From assembly GCA_002068775.1 (NCBI GenBank), contig MWAX01000083.1:1-7396 (forward strand): a DNA stretch of 7,396 nt, given 5' to 3'. The translations under genes and the position numbers were made by a program. Origin of the DNA: Actinobacteria bacterium ADurb.Bin346 (GTDB lineage Bacteria > Actinomycetota > Humimicrobiia > Humimicrobiales > Humimicrobiaceae). This document shows positions 1 to 5,798 of this stretch, one piece after another. Position 1 is the first letter of the stretch. The number at the start of each line of letters is the position of its first letter. Below the pieces are notes generated by a model. The model ran no database searches, had not been told where the DNA came from, and saw only the letters and a program-made list of their open reading frames with translations.

Positions 1-1
1 T

Positions 2-202
2 GAAAATGGCGGCCAGGGATTCAAGTTCTCAGAATACAGGGCGAAAGATTTTCTCGAAGCTTTAAAACGCTCTGTTGATTTTTACAGAGACAAAGAGTTG
101 TGGGAGAAAATAATACAAAATGGCATGGCAAGCGATTTTTCATGGAGATATTCTGCCGGCAAATACCGGGAGCTTTATGAGAGCGCAATGGTGAAAAAAT
201 GA
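2..202 (+). CDS. glgA: Glycogen synthase, C-terminal fragment (5' end outside window)
   Basis: Only the last 66 residues are present, read in the frame starting at base 2 and ending at TGA 200-202. The fragment reads ENGGQGFKFSEY near its start, then an alpha-helical stretch with a late FSWRYSAGKYRELYE segment. In GT5 glycogen/starch synthases (GT-B fold) the C-terminal lobe ends this way: a G-x-GF-x-F loop, then helices, then a W...A..Y..LY helix that packs back on the N-terminal lobe. The enzyme adds glucose from ADP-glucose (or UDP-glucose) to the non-reducing end of an alpha-1,4-glucan in the cytoplasm. The stop overlaps the next gene's start (ATGA), which implies translational coupling to the histidine kinase. 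Another GT-B glycosyltransferase cannot be fully excluded because the catalytic N-terminal KTGGL region is not in view. Confidence 0.72.
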   Translation, partial: ENGGQGFKFSEYRAKDFLEALKRSVDFYRDKELWEKIIQNGMASDFSWRYSAGKYRELYESAMVKK

Positions 203-2013
203 GCGCAGACGATCAGATTAAAAATTATCAGGACCTGCTGAGGCAATATAATATCCTCAATCAGCTCTCAAGGACTGTATCTTCCACTCTTGACCTGAAT
301 AAGATACTCAGAATAATACTCACAGGCGTCACTTTCGGGGACGGCTTCGGATTTAACAGGGCTTTTCTTTTTTTGATTGACCGTGAAGAAAAAAAACTGC
401 TGGGAAGGATGGCAATCGGGCCATCTTCAAATGAAGAAGCCTGGAAGGTATGGGGAGAGATTCAGCAAAGCAGTTTTTCCCTTGAGGAATACCTTAATTC
501 TGAAAAATTCGATACCCAGACCAGAGTGTCGCTGCTGGATGACCAGATTAAAAAGCTGAAGATATCGCTTGTACAGGGTAAAGAGATATCATCATGTCTT
601 GAGGATGGCATCCCGAGAAATGTTGACCTTAGCGCAGGCTATGGCAGTGATGACAGCTACCGGATAACAGATATTTCAAGAATTGAAGCAGGACTTACGG
701 AATTCCTGGACTATCCGAAATTTTGCATAATACCTCTTATAAGCCGGACAAAAAAAGTGGGGATTTTAATTGTCGACAACAAATTCAATCACCGTGAAAT
801 CACCAGGGATGACATAGATTTTCTGTTCATGCTCAGCCAGTTTGCTGCATCATCAATAAGAAATACGCTGATATATAATGACCTTAAAGACAGTCTTGAA
901 GCGCTCGCAAAGCTGAATTCAAAACTTGAATTTCTGAAAGAGTATAATGAAAAAATAATTGAGAGTATACCGGTAAGCATTATCGTACTGGATCATGATT
1001 TTAAGGTAACCCTGTGTAACAGCAACAGCGAAAAACTCATGGGCCGCACAAAAGATTCGCTCATAGGCAGGAAAATAAGAAAGGGGCTCATATTTCTTGA
1101 CGAGCTCGACCTTTATTATGAATTATCAAAGGTAATGAAAGAAAAACGTGCTGAAGGCTTTTATAAGACAGTGGTAACTTTTGGCGGCAGGAAAAACAGT
1201 GATATCTATGACATAATACTTGTTCCTTTTAAGTTTTCTCCGGAAATACCTGAAGGTGCAGTTGTGATCATTGAAAACATTACAAAGACAGTCAGGCTTG
1301 AGCAGTCGCTTGCAGAAGCAAAAAGGCTCTCCGAACTGGGAAGACTTTCAGCAACCGTGGCACATGAAATACGCAATCCCCTCATTGCAATAGGCGGGTA
1401 TGCCAACAGAGTCAAAAAGAAATACACAGAAAGCGGCCAGATAAATGAGGAAAACCTTGATATAATAATCAGCGAGATTACAAGACTTGAAAAAATCGTC
1501 AATGAAATACTGGATTATGCTGCTGAGCGGAAAGTTGAGCACAATGAGATAAATATCGGTAAGGTTTTGCAGGAATGCATATCACTTGCCCAGGCGGCTG
1601 CAGAGCAGAAAAACATAGACATTGTCATTGATTGCGGAAGCGATTCAATTTCCAGCCGCGAGATTATAATGAACGGGTCTTTTGACAATCTGAAACAAGC
1701 TTTCCTCAATGTGTTCAACAATGCCATTGAGGCAAGCGAGACAAGGGATAAGGTTGGAATATGCATTCAGCTTGAAGAGGACGAAGACGGCAAATACCTT
1801 ATAATTAAAATAAATAACCGGTCATATCTTGGAAGCGAAGAAGATGCTCATAACATATTTCTTCCATTCTATACAACAAAATTAAGGGGCTCCGGCCTTG
1901 GCCTGACGATTACAAAGAGGATAGTTGAGCAGCATGCCGGAAAAATTGATGTAGCAAGCAATATTGATATTGGCACCACTTTTACAATAAAATTACCTTT
2001 GGTAAGATTTTAA
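199..2013 (+). CDS. Soluble GAF-PAS sensor histidine kinase
   Basis: This 604-residue kinase has no membrane segment or signal peptide, so it is probably cytoplasmic. Residues about 10-225 form a GAF-like sensor with a long insert around 90-165; its core ends with a typical IIPL...GILIVDN strand pair near 177-194. A helical linker (about 225-250) leads to a PAS domain (about 250-368). HisKA follows with H-box AHEIRNPL, so H389 is the predicted phosphorylated histidine. The HATPase domain has the N-box (N504, N508, A509), F-box FLPF at 554-557 followed by YTTK, and G2 box GSGLGL at 564-569. The G1 box, normally D-x-G-x-G, is replaced by NNRSYLG near 539-545. The ATG overlaps the upstream stop by four bases, and the response regulator 19 bases downstream is the obvious partner. 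The signal is unknown. The position beside glgA suggests carbon or energy status, which is an inference from context only. Confidence 0.95.
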   Translation: MSADDQIKNYQDLLRQYNILNQLSRTVSSTLDLNKILRIILTGVTFGDGFGFNRAFLFLIDREEKKLLGRMAIGPSSNEEAWKVWGEIQQSSFSLEEYLNSEKFDTQTRVSLLDDQIKKLKISLVQGKEISSCLEDGIPRNVDLSAGYGSDDSYRITDISRIEAGLTEFLDYPKFCIIPLISRTKKVGILIVDNKFNHREITRDDIDFLFMLSQFAASSIRNTLIYNDLKDSLEALAKLNSKLEFLKEYNEKIIESIPVSIIVLDHDFKVTLCNSNSEKLMGRTKDSLIGRKIRKGLIFLDELDLYYELSKVMKEKRAEGFYKTVVTFGGRKNSDIYDIILVPFKFSPEIPEGAVVIIENITKTVRLEQSLAEAKRLSELGRLSATVAHEIRNPLIAIGGYANRVKKKYTESGQINEENLDIIISEITRLEKIVNEILDYAAERKVEHNEINIGKVLQECISLAQAAAEQKNIDIVIDCGSDSISSREIIMNGSFDNLKQAFLNVFNNAIEASETRDKVGICIQLEEDEDGKYLIIKINNRSYLGSEEDAHNIFLPFYTTKLRGSGLGLTITKRIVEQHAGKIDVASNIDIGTTFTIKLPLVRF

Positions 2014-2021
2014 TTTTTTGC

Positions 2022-2026
2022 GGGAG
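2022..2026 (+). promoter_or_regulatory. Ribosome binding site of the response regulator
   Basis: GGGAG lies six bases before ATG 2033 and decides the start. An in-frame TTG at 2018 would add five residues but would put this purine-rich site inside the coding region. The ATG start gives the standard MKKILVVEDD receiver beginning. Confidence 0.75.
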
Positions 2027-2032
2027 TTTAAA

Positions 2033-2389
2033 ATGAAAAAGATACTTGTAGTTGAAGACGACATGCCTATCAGAAATCTTTATAAAGAGGAGCTTATCGA
2101 TGAAGGATATGATGTTGTGACAGCGCCAGACGGGGTTGTGGGTTATGAACTTTTCAGAAAAGAAAAGCCTGACCTCATTACAATTGATATAAAAATGCCA
2201 AACATGAATGGTCTTGAGCTCCTGGATAAGATAAGGAAAGAAGATAAATGCATCCCCATAATAATATACTCCGCATACGGCGAGTTTACCCAGAATTTTT
2301 CTACCTGGGCTGCAGATGAATATCTTGTTAAATCCTCGGACCTGACAGAATTCAAAAACAGAGTCAGAGAGCTTCTGGACAGGAAATAG
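2033..2389 (+). CDS. Stand-alone receiver-domain response regulator (CheY/Spo0F-like)
   Basis: The 118-residue protein is a single receiver domain with no output domain. It has the acidic pair D9/D10 after the first strand, the predicted phosphorylated D52 in TIDIKMPNMNG, the switch residue S80 in IIIYSAY and the conserved K100 in EYLVKSS. All residues needed for phosphorylation are present. It starts 19 bases after the kinase stop and is almost surely its partner. Without a DNA-binding or enzymatic domain it must act by protein contact, as CheY does, or pass phosphate on to a histidine phosphotransfer protein, as Spo0F does. The sequence does not say which. The coding region ends in a helix close to the normal receiver end, so this is not a truncated longer regulator. 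Confidence 0.95.
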   Translation: MKKILVVEDDMPIRNLYKEELIDEGYDVVTAPDGVVGYELFRKEKPDLITIDIKMPNMNGLELLDKIRKEDKCIPIIIYSAYGEFTQNFSTWAADEYLVKSSDLTEFKNRVRELLDRK

Positions 2390-2421
2390 GGCCCGTCTCT
2401 ATAAAAAAACACAGTTTTGGG

Positions 2422-2459
2422 TATAATTGTTATCCGCGGAAAATCTATAAAAACTCCGC
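2422..2459 (+). promoter_or_regulatory. Possible promoter -10 element and leader hairpin before galT
   Basis: The 94-base gap before galT contains a perfect TATAAT at 2422-2427, but no convincing -35 hexamer 16-18 bases upstream and no extended TG. About nine bases downstream of the TATAAT an inverted repeat begins: GCGGA 2436-2440 pairs with TCCGC 2455-2459 around a 14-base loop. No run of T follows, so it is not a standard terminator. It could be an internal promoter with a structured leader, or chance. Confidence 0.25.
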
Positions 2460-2471
2460 ATTGATTATTTA

Positions 2472-2477
2472 AAGGAG
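2472..2477 (+). promoter_or_regulatory. Strong ribosome binding site setting a TTG start for galT
   Basis: AAGGAG is followed by a six-base spacer and then TTG at 2484. There is no ATG or GTG in frame near the start, and the protein aligned from this TTG begins with the expected YRKDIILDEWVIIA segment of GalT proteins, so the TTG start is well supported. Confidence 0.8.
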
Positions 2478-2483
2478 CAGGCA

Positions 2484-3500
2484 TTGCCGGAATACAGAAA
2501 AGATATAATACTTGATGAATGGGTCATAATTGCAACCGAGCGTGCAAAAAGGCCTGAAAATTTCAGGGAAGAGAAAATAAAAGTTGAAAAAAAAGAGGGA
2601 ATTGTTTGTCCATTTGACCGTGGAAATGAACAAATGACACCGCCGGAGGTTTTAAAAGTTGATAAAAACGGAAATGAAGTCCAGGGGGATGGCCCGTGGC
2701 AGATAAGGATAGTGCCTAACAAATTTCCGGCACTTGTCGAGCATGCAGAGCCGCTGTCAAGGCAGTATGGAATCTATATGCTGATGGAGGGCTTTGGGAT
2801 GCATGATGTGGTCATACATTCCCCGGAGCATATCACCAATATCAGTGAGCTTGACCTGGCGCAGACAAGGCTGCTTGTTGAGGTGTATGTGAAACGGCTT
2901 CTGGAAATAAAAAAAGATACAAGGATAGAGAGCGTCATAATCATGCTTAATCAGGGTAAGGAAGCAGGCGCCTCACTGGAGCACTCGCATTCCCAGATTT
3001 TTTCGCTCCCGCTCAATCCTCCAGCGCTTATGAAAGAGGTCCACGGGACAAGAAGATATTTTGAGAAAACTAAAAAGTGTCCGATGTGCGATATATTAAA
3101 ATTTGAGCTTAGTGAGAAGAAAAGACTTATTTATGAATGTGAGGATTTTGTCATAGTCCAGCCGTATGCATCCCGAAATCCATTTGAGACATGGGTAGTG
3201 CCCAAAAGGCATTTTTCAAATTTTGAAAATATTCTGGAAAAAGAAAGAGACTCTTTTGCAAAATGCCTAAAAATGGTCGTTGACTTCTTTTATTATGAAC
3301 TTAATGAGCCGGCGTTCAATTACTATATTCATACGGGGCCGCTGCATGATAGTGCAGGCGCGCATTATCACTGTCATTTTGAGCTCATTCCAAAATTCAG
3401 TATAAAAGCAGGGTTTGAAATCGCCACAGGTATAGATATTTGCATTACTACTCCCGAATATACGGCTGATTTCATGAATAACAGCGGCAGATTCAATTAA
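2484..3500 (+). CDS. galT: Galactose-1-phosphate uridylyltransferase (GalT, HIT superfamily)
   Basis: At 338 residues this is close to the usual GalT length (about 350). GalT exchanges UMP between UDP-glucose and galactose-1-phosphate in the Leloir pathway. The duplicated HIT fold is visible. The first half carries HSHSQ at 167-171, in which H169 is the predicted nucleophile that becomes uridylylated and H167 a metal ligand. The second half carries HYHCHFELIPK at 294-304, with H296 and H298 matching the second metal site of the E. coli enzyme. Other matches are GPWQIRIVPNKFPAL (70-84) and NPFETWVVPKRH (232-243). The first zinc motif is CPFD (42-45) rather than CPxC, while a CPMC pair occurs at 199-202. 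Assignment to the GalT family is firm. The true substrate could also be a related sugar phosphate or another nucleotide, since HIT transferases near glycogen genes vary; no galK or galE is in view to confirm galactose use. Confidence 0.88.
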   Translation: MPEYRKDIILDEWVIIATERAKRPENFREEKIKVEKKEGIVCPFDRGNEQMTPPEVLKVDKNGNEVQGDGPWQIRIVPNKFPALVEHAEPLSRQYGIYMLMEGFGMHDVVIHSPEHITNISELDLAQTRLLVEVYVKRLLEIKKDTRIESVIIMLNQGKEAGASLEHSHSQIFSLPLNPPALMKEVHGTRRYFEKTKKCPMCDILKFELSEKKRLIYECEDFVIVQPYASRNPFETWVVPKRHFSNFENILEKERDSFAKCLKMVVDFFYYELNEPAFNYYIHTGPLHDSAGAHYHCHFELIPKFSIKAGFEIATGIDICITTPEYTADFMNNSGRFN

Positions 3501-3530
3501 GCTGTAAACCGGGATTGTTATTTTATAAAT

Positions 3531-3950
3531 ATGAGTGATAGCAGGAACATAAACAGGGACAATATAAGAATACGCAATATCGCAGTCATTTCACTGGCAG
3601 TGATTGCAGTAATTGAAATAATATGTTTCATACTTTACCGGATCGGACAATATGATATCAGGACATTTTATGCGCTTCTTTCAAGCAGCCTTCTGAATTT
3701 TATATTTTTTATTATAACTCTTCTCGTGTATATGCGGGCTGCGCATTCGAGTGTGCAGTCAAAGTTAAAATACCTTATGTCAGTGCTGGCTGCAAAAATT
3801 GCAGTTTCTGCTGTTGTATTTTATCTGGTTTACAGGTTAAACTATGCCGACATAATGGTTTTCCTGATTTCGTTTTTAATTTTTTTTACTGTATTTTTTA
3901 ACCTGGAAATATTCCTTATATATAAAAGAGTCCTTTATTATAAACAGTGA
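3531..3950 (+). CDS. atpI: AtpI-like four-helix membrane protein
   Basis: The 139-residue basic protein has a charged N-terminus (1-15) and four predicted membrane helices at about 16-38, 45-68, 81-102 and 106-131, ending in a short basic tail. Size and topology fit AtpI (ATP synthase I family), a poorly conserved accessory protein encoded first in F-type ATP synthase operons and proposed to help c-ring assembly or magnesium supply. Sequence similarity alone is weak. The call rests largely on the next gene, which begins like ATP synthase subunit a. It starts 30 bases after galT, with no clear Shine-Dalgarno sequence; the purine-rich GGGA at 3511 is too far from the ATG. The frame is intact, which is odd if the rest of the operon has gone. 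Any small four-helix membrane protein is the alternative. Confidence 0.6.
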   Translation: MSDSRNINRDNIRIRNIAVISLAVIAVIEIICFILYRIGQYDIRTFYALLSSSLLNFIFFIITLLVYMRAAHSSVQSKLKYLMSVLAAKIAVSAVVFYLVYRLNYADIMVFLISFLIFFTVFFNLEIFLIYKRVLYYKQ

Positions 3951-3971
3951 GATATTTTGAGATAATTCCTA

Positions 3972-4187
3972 TTGCAGACATATTGTAAACAACTGATTTT
4001 ATTCCGGGGTGGTATCTTTAAAGTACTTGAACATTTTTATCTTAAGACTGTCGTACCTTTAAAAATCGGACCTGCAGATATTTCAATTATAAATCTTATC
4101 CTCTCAATATTTGCGGGTGTGGGCATATTCATCATACTTTCTGTGCTTCTTGCAGTTAAACCTGAAGTCGTGCCGGGTAAATACTGA
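3972..4187 (+). pseudogene. atpB: Truncated ATP synthase Fo subunit a (N-terminal fragment only)
   Basis: The frame encodes 71 residues from a TTG; family-like sequence starts near residue 18 with VLEHFYLKTVVPLKIG. It continues through one hydrophobic helix (about 37-62) and ends in KPEVVPGKY. In subunit a proteins the first helix is followed by a loop with VPGK-[FLY]-Q and then the E-rich second part that leads to the proton-channel helices. Here TGA comes immediately after VPGKY. None of the three frames up to 4293 continues the family sequence, so this is not a simple nonsense mutation or one-base slip. The missing part holds the essential proton-channel arginine, so the product cannot work as subunit a. 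The start is also poor: a TTG without a recognisable ribosome binding site, and no ATG or GTG between 3951 and the homologous part. It lies 21 bases after atpI, as expected for an atp operon. Confidence 0.68.
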
Positions 4188-4211
4188 TACGTGCCCGGCT
4201 TAAAACCGGCA
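4169..4211 (+). repeat. Overlapping inverted repeats at the atpB truncation point
   Basis: GCCGGG 4172-4177 can pair with CCCGGC 4194-4199, with UG and AU pairs extending the stem inward. As an alternative, TGCCGG 4171-4176 can pair with CCGGCA 4206-4211. The two pairings exclude each other. CGTGCC also recurs as a direct repeat at 4169-4174 and 4190-4195. There is no T-run, so a Rho-independent terminator is not supported. The position exactly spans the point where subunit a similarity ends, so it may mark a rearrangement junction. Confidence 0.5.
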
Positions 4212-4220
4212 TAATAAAAC

Positions 4221-4249
4221 TTGTAAGTGATGCAAAACAAGTATATATT
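4221..4249 (+). promoter_or_regulatory. Candidate sigma-70 type promoter for murA
   Basis: TTGTAA (4221-4226) and TATATT (4244-4249) are separated by exactly 17 bases and match the consensus at four and five of six positions. Transcription would start near 4256, giving a leader of about 37 bases before murA. It lies inside the short unexplained stretch between the atpB fragment and murA, so it could give murA its own transcription after loss of the upstream operon. AT-rich DNA produces such matches by chance. Confidence 0.4.
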
Positions 4250-4293
4250 TGTGTATGCAGGGATTAAAACTCTAAAAAAATAGTAATATTATA

Positions 4294-5589
4294 ATGTCCA
4301 GATATATTATCAATGGCGGCAATACTCTTTCAGGAAAAGTCAAAATAAGCGGAGCAAAAAACTCTGCCCTTAAACTCATTGCTGCTTCCATACTCGCAGA
4401 CTCCAGAGTCACTTTAAAAAATGTGCCGGATATCGAAGATGTCAGGACAATGGTAGAAGTGCTAAGGACTTTAAATGTTTCCGTAGTTTTTAACAGTTCA
4501 AATAATATCCTTGAAATAGACCCTTCCACAATAAACTCGTTTGAAGCCCCCTATGAGCTTGTAAGAAAAATGAGGGCGTCAGTGCTTGTTGCAGGACCTC
4601 TGCTTGCAAAATTCGGGGAAGTAAAAGTTGCTATTCCCGGCGGCTGCAATATCGGCGCAAGGCAGATAGACATACACCTTAAGGGCTTTGAGGAGCTTGG
4701 GGCAAAAAATTTTATTGAGCATGGTTATATCAACTGCAGCATTGATTCAAAAAAAAGTATGCATGCCGGAAGGCGAAAGCTTGCCGGGGCTACTATAAAC
4801 CTTGACTTTCCATCAAGGGGCGCAACAGAAAATCTCATGATGGCTGCAACTCTTGCAGAGGGGAAAACTGTAATTAATAATGCTGCCCGTGAAAAAGAAA
4901 TTCCGGACCTTGCAAACTTCCTGATTTCAATGGGGGCAGACATAAAGGGCGCAGGGACCGACAGCATTACTATTGTCGGAGTCCGAAGTTTAAACGGCTC
5001 CGTTTACAGCATAATGCCTGACAGCATAGAAGCCGGAACTTTTATAACCGCAGCGGGCCTTTGCGGAAAAAAAGTGGAGATAGAGGATGCCATCCGGGAA
5101 AATATGGAAATCTTCTGCCTTAAACTCAGGGAAGCCGGAATTGAGCTGAACAGCACTTCAAAAAACAATATAGTTGTCAGCAGGCCAAAGAAAGCCTTAA
5201 GGCCTTTAAATATAAGCACATTGCCATATCCCGGTTTTCCTACTGACCTGCAGCCAATAATAGCGGTCCCGTTAAGCATTGCGCCGGGAGTATCAATAAT
5301 TACTGAAAATGTGTTTGAGAACAGATTTATGTACGTAGAAGAGCTCAATAGGATGGGAGCAAATATAAAAATTGAAGGGCACCATGCAGTCATTAACGGG
5401 GTAAAAAAGCTCTCAGGCGCACCAGTCAAAGCATTTGATTTGCGGGCGGGAGCTGCAATGGTGCTTGCGGGACTGGTTGCAGAAGGAACCACTGAAGTCT
5501 TTGATATACACCACATACAAAGAGGTTATGAAAGATTTGCCGATAAACTTACCGGACTTGGAGCAGACATAAAAGTTGTTGATGACTGA
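4294..5589 (+). CDS. murA: UDP-N-acetylglucosamine 1-carboxyvinyltransferase (MurA)
   Basis: This complete 431-residue enzyme transfers enolpyruvate from PEP to UDP-GlcNAc, the first committed step of peptidoglycan synthesis in the cytoplasm. Key features are K22-N23 in KISGAKNSALK, the active-site loop IPGGCNIGARQID with catalytic C118, D318 in GFPTDLQP, the segment DLRAGAAMV at 382-390, and R410 in HHIQRGYERF. These match K22, N23, C115, D305 and R397 of the E. coli enzyme. Having Cys rather than Asp in the loop means the enzyme is of the type normally inhibited by fosfomycin. Length is typical, with no gap or frameshift. The start ATG gives the family-standard N-terminus but has no visible Shine-Dalgarno sequence, in contrast to galT. 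In many Gram-positive bacteria murA lies just downstream of the ATP synthase operon, which makes the upstream atp remnants meaningful. Confidence 0.97.
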   Translation: MSRYIINGGNTLSGKVKISGAKNSALKLIAASILADSRVTLKNVPDIEDVRTMVEVLRTLNVSVVFNSSNNILEIDPSTINSFEAPYELVRKMRASVLVAGPLLAKFGEVKVAIPGGCNIGARQIDIHLKGFEELGAKNFIEHGYINCSIDSKKSMHAGRRKLAGATINLDFPSRGATENLMMAATLAEGKTVINNAAREKEIPDLANFLISMGADIKGAGTDSITIVGVRSLNGSVYSIMPDSIEAGTFITAAGLCGKKVEIEDAIRENMEIFCLKLREAGIELNSTSKNNIVVSRPKKALRPLNISTLPYPGFPTDLQPIIAVPLSIAPGVSIITENVFENRFMYVEELNRMGANIKIEGHHAVINGVKKLSGAPVKAFDLRAGAAMVLAGLVAEGTTEVFDIHHIQRGYERFADKLTGLGADIKVVDD

Positions 5590-5598
5590 GCATAGCAA

Positions 5599-5617
5599 AA
5601 CATTATGGAACATTATG
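5599..5617 (+). repeat. Tandem AACATTATG direct repeat downstream of murA
   Basis: AACATTATG occurs at 5599-5607 and 5609-5617, a ten-base period starting ten bases after the murA stop. The spacing equals about one helical turn. It could be a protein binding site or a small replication-slippage product; no function is evident. Confidence 0.4.
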
Positions 5618-5639
5618 TCAGGGACTGTACCGGAGGCCT

Positions 5640-5692
5640 GCACCAGGATGTTGGGAAATTTTGAAACTTAAATGAGTGAGACCAGCACCAGG
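5640..5692 (+). repeat. Imperfect direct repeat in the murA-LCP intergenic region
   Basis: GCACCAGG occurs at 5640-5647 and 5685-5692. In both copies the following bases stay related (GTTG, then A-rich, then TGA) if two bases are gapped. The second copy runs straight into the -35 box of the candidate promoter at 5694. No function is evident, and no terminator with a T-run is seen after murA. Confidence 0.35.
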
Positions 5693-5693
5693 G

Positions 5694-5723
5694 TTGAAAA
5701 TATGAGCACTATAATTATATAAT
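5694..5723 (+). promoter_or_regulatory. Sigma-70 type promoter for the LCP gene
   Basis: TTGAAA (5694-5699) and a perfect TATAAT (5718-5723) are separated by 18 bases. This is the best promoter match in the window and sits in the only sizeable intergenic region, 75 bases before the LCP start codon. Transcription would start near 5730, leaving a leader of about 70 bases that contains an 11-base direct repeat. The -10 box is also the right part of the palindrome ATTATATAAT (5714-5723). Confidence 0.6.
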
Positions 5724-5748
5724 ACTTTTTTGTGCCTTAAAGAGAGCA

Positions 5749-5775
5749 GATTAAGTAAGACATTGATTAAGTAAG
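5749..5775 (+). repeat. Exact 11-base direct repeat in the LCP leader
   Basis: GATTAAGTAAG occurs exactly at 5749-5759 and 5765-5775, with a 16-base period. Both copies lie between the predicted transcription start (about 5730) and the LCP start codon at 5799. Two exact 11-base copies so close together are unlikely by chance even in AT-rich DNA. A regulator operator or an RNA-level element are both possible. Confidence 0.5.
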
Positions 5776-5798
5776 CTACATTTCTAATTTGATTATTG

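Noticed and set aside
1206..1502. Minus-strand frames inside the histidine kinase
   Set aside because: They are shadows of a well-supported plus-strand gene with conserved catalytic boxes and show no family features.
2018..2032. TTG 2018 as start of the response regulator
   Set aside because: It would place the GGGAG ribosome binding site inside the gene; ATG 2033 gives the standard receiver N-terminus.
4230..4283. A 17-codon ATG frame between the atpB fragment and murA, possibly a remnant of the atpC end
   Set aside because: It overlaps the candidate promoter, is very short, and its residues (ending GIKTLKK) do not convincingly match the C-terminus of the epsilon subunit.
4185..4293. A simple nonsense mutation or frameshift in atpB
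   Set aside because: All three forward frames after 4187 were read; none resumes subunit a sequence and all hit stops, so the downstream gene is absent rather than out of frame.
4290..4295. TATAAT overlapping the murA start codon as a promoter
   Set aside because: It would start transcription inside the coding region and has no fitting -35 box for murA itself.
5004..5516. A 170-codon minus-strand frame inside murA
   Set aside because: It is antisense to conserved MurA sequence including catalytic residues, with no recognisable motifs.
5634..5650. A terminator after murA from the CCTG-CAC-CAGG hairpin
   Set aside because: The stem is only four pairs and no T-run follows.
5605..5664. A 19-codon ATG frame after murA
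   Set aside because: It has no ribosome binding site or recognisable family, and it is interrupted by the short intergenic repeats.
5710..5715. A second TATAAT before the LCP gene
   Set aside because: The sequence 17 bases upstream is not a -35 box; the copy at 5718 has TTGAAA at good spacing.
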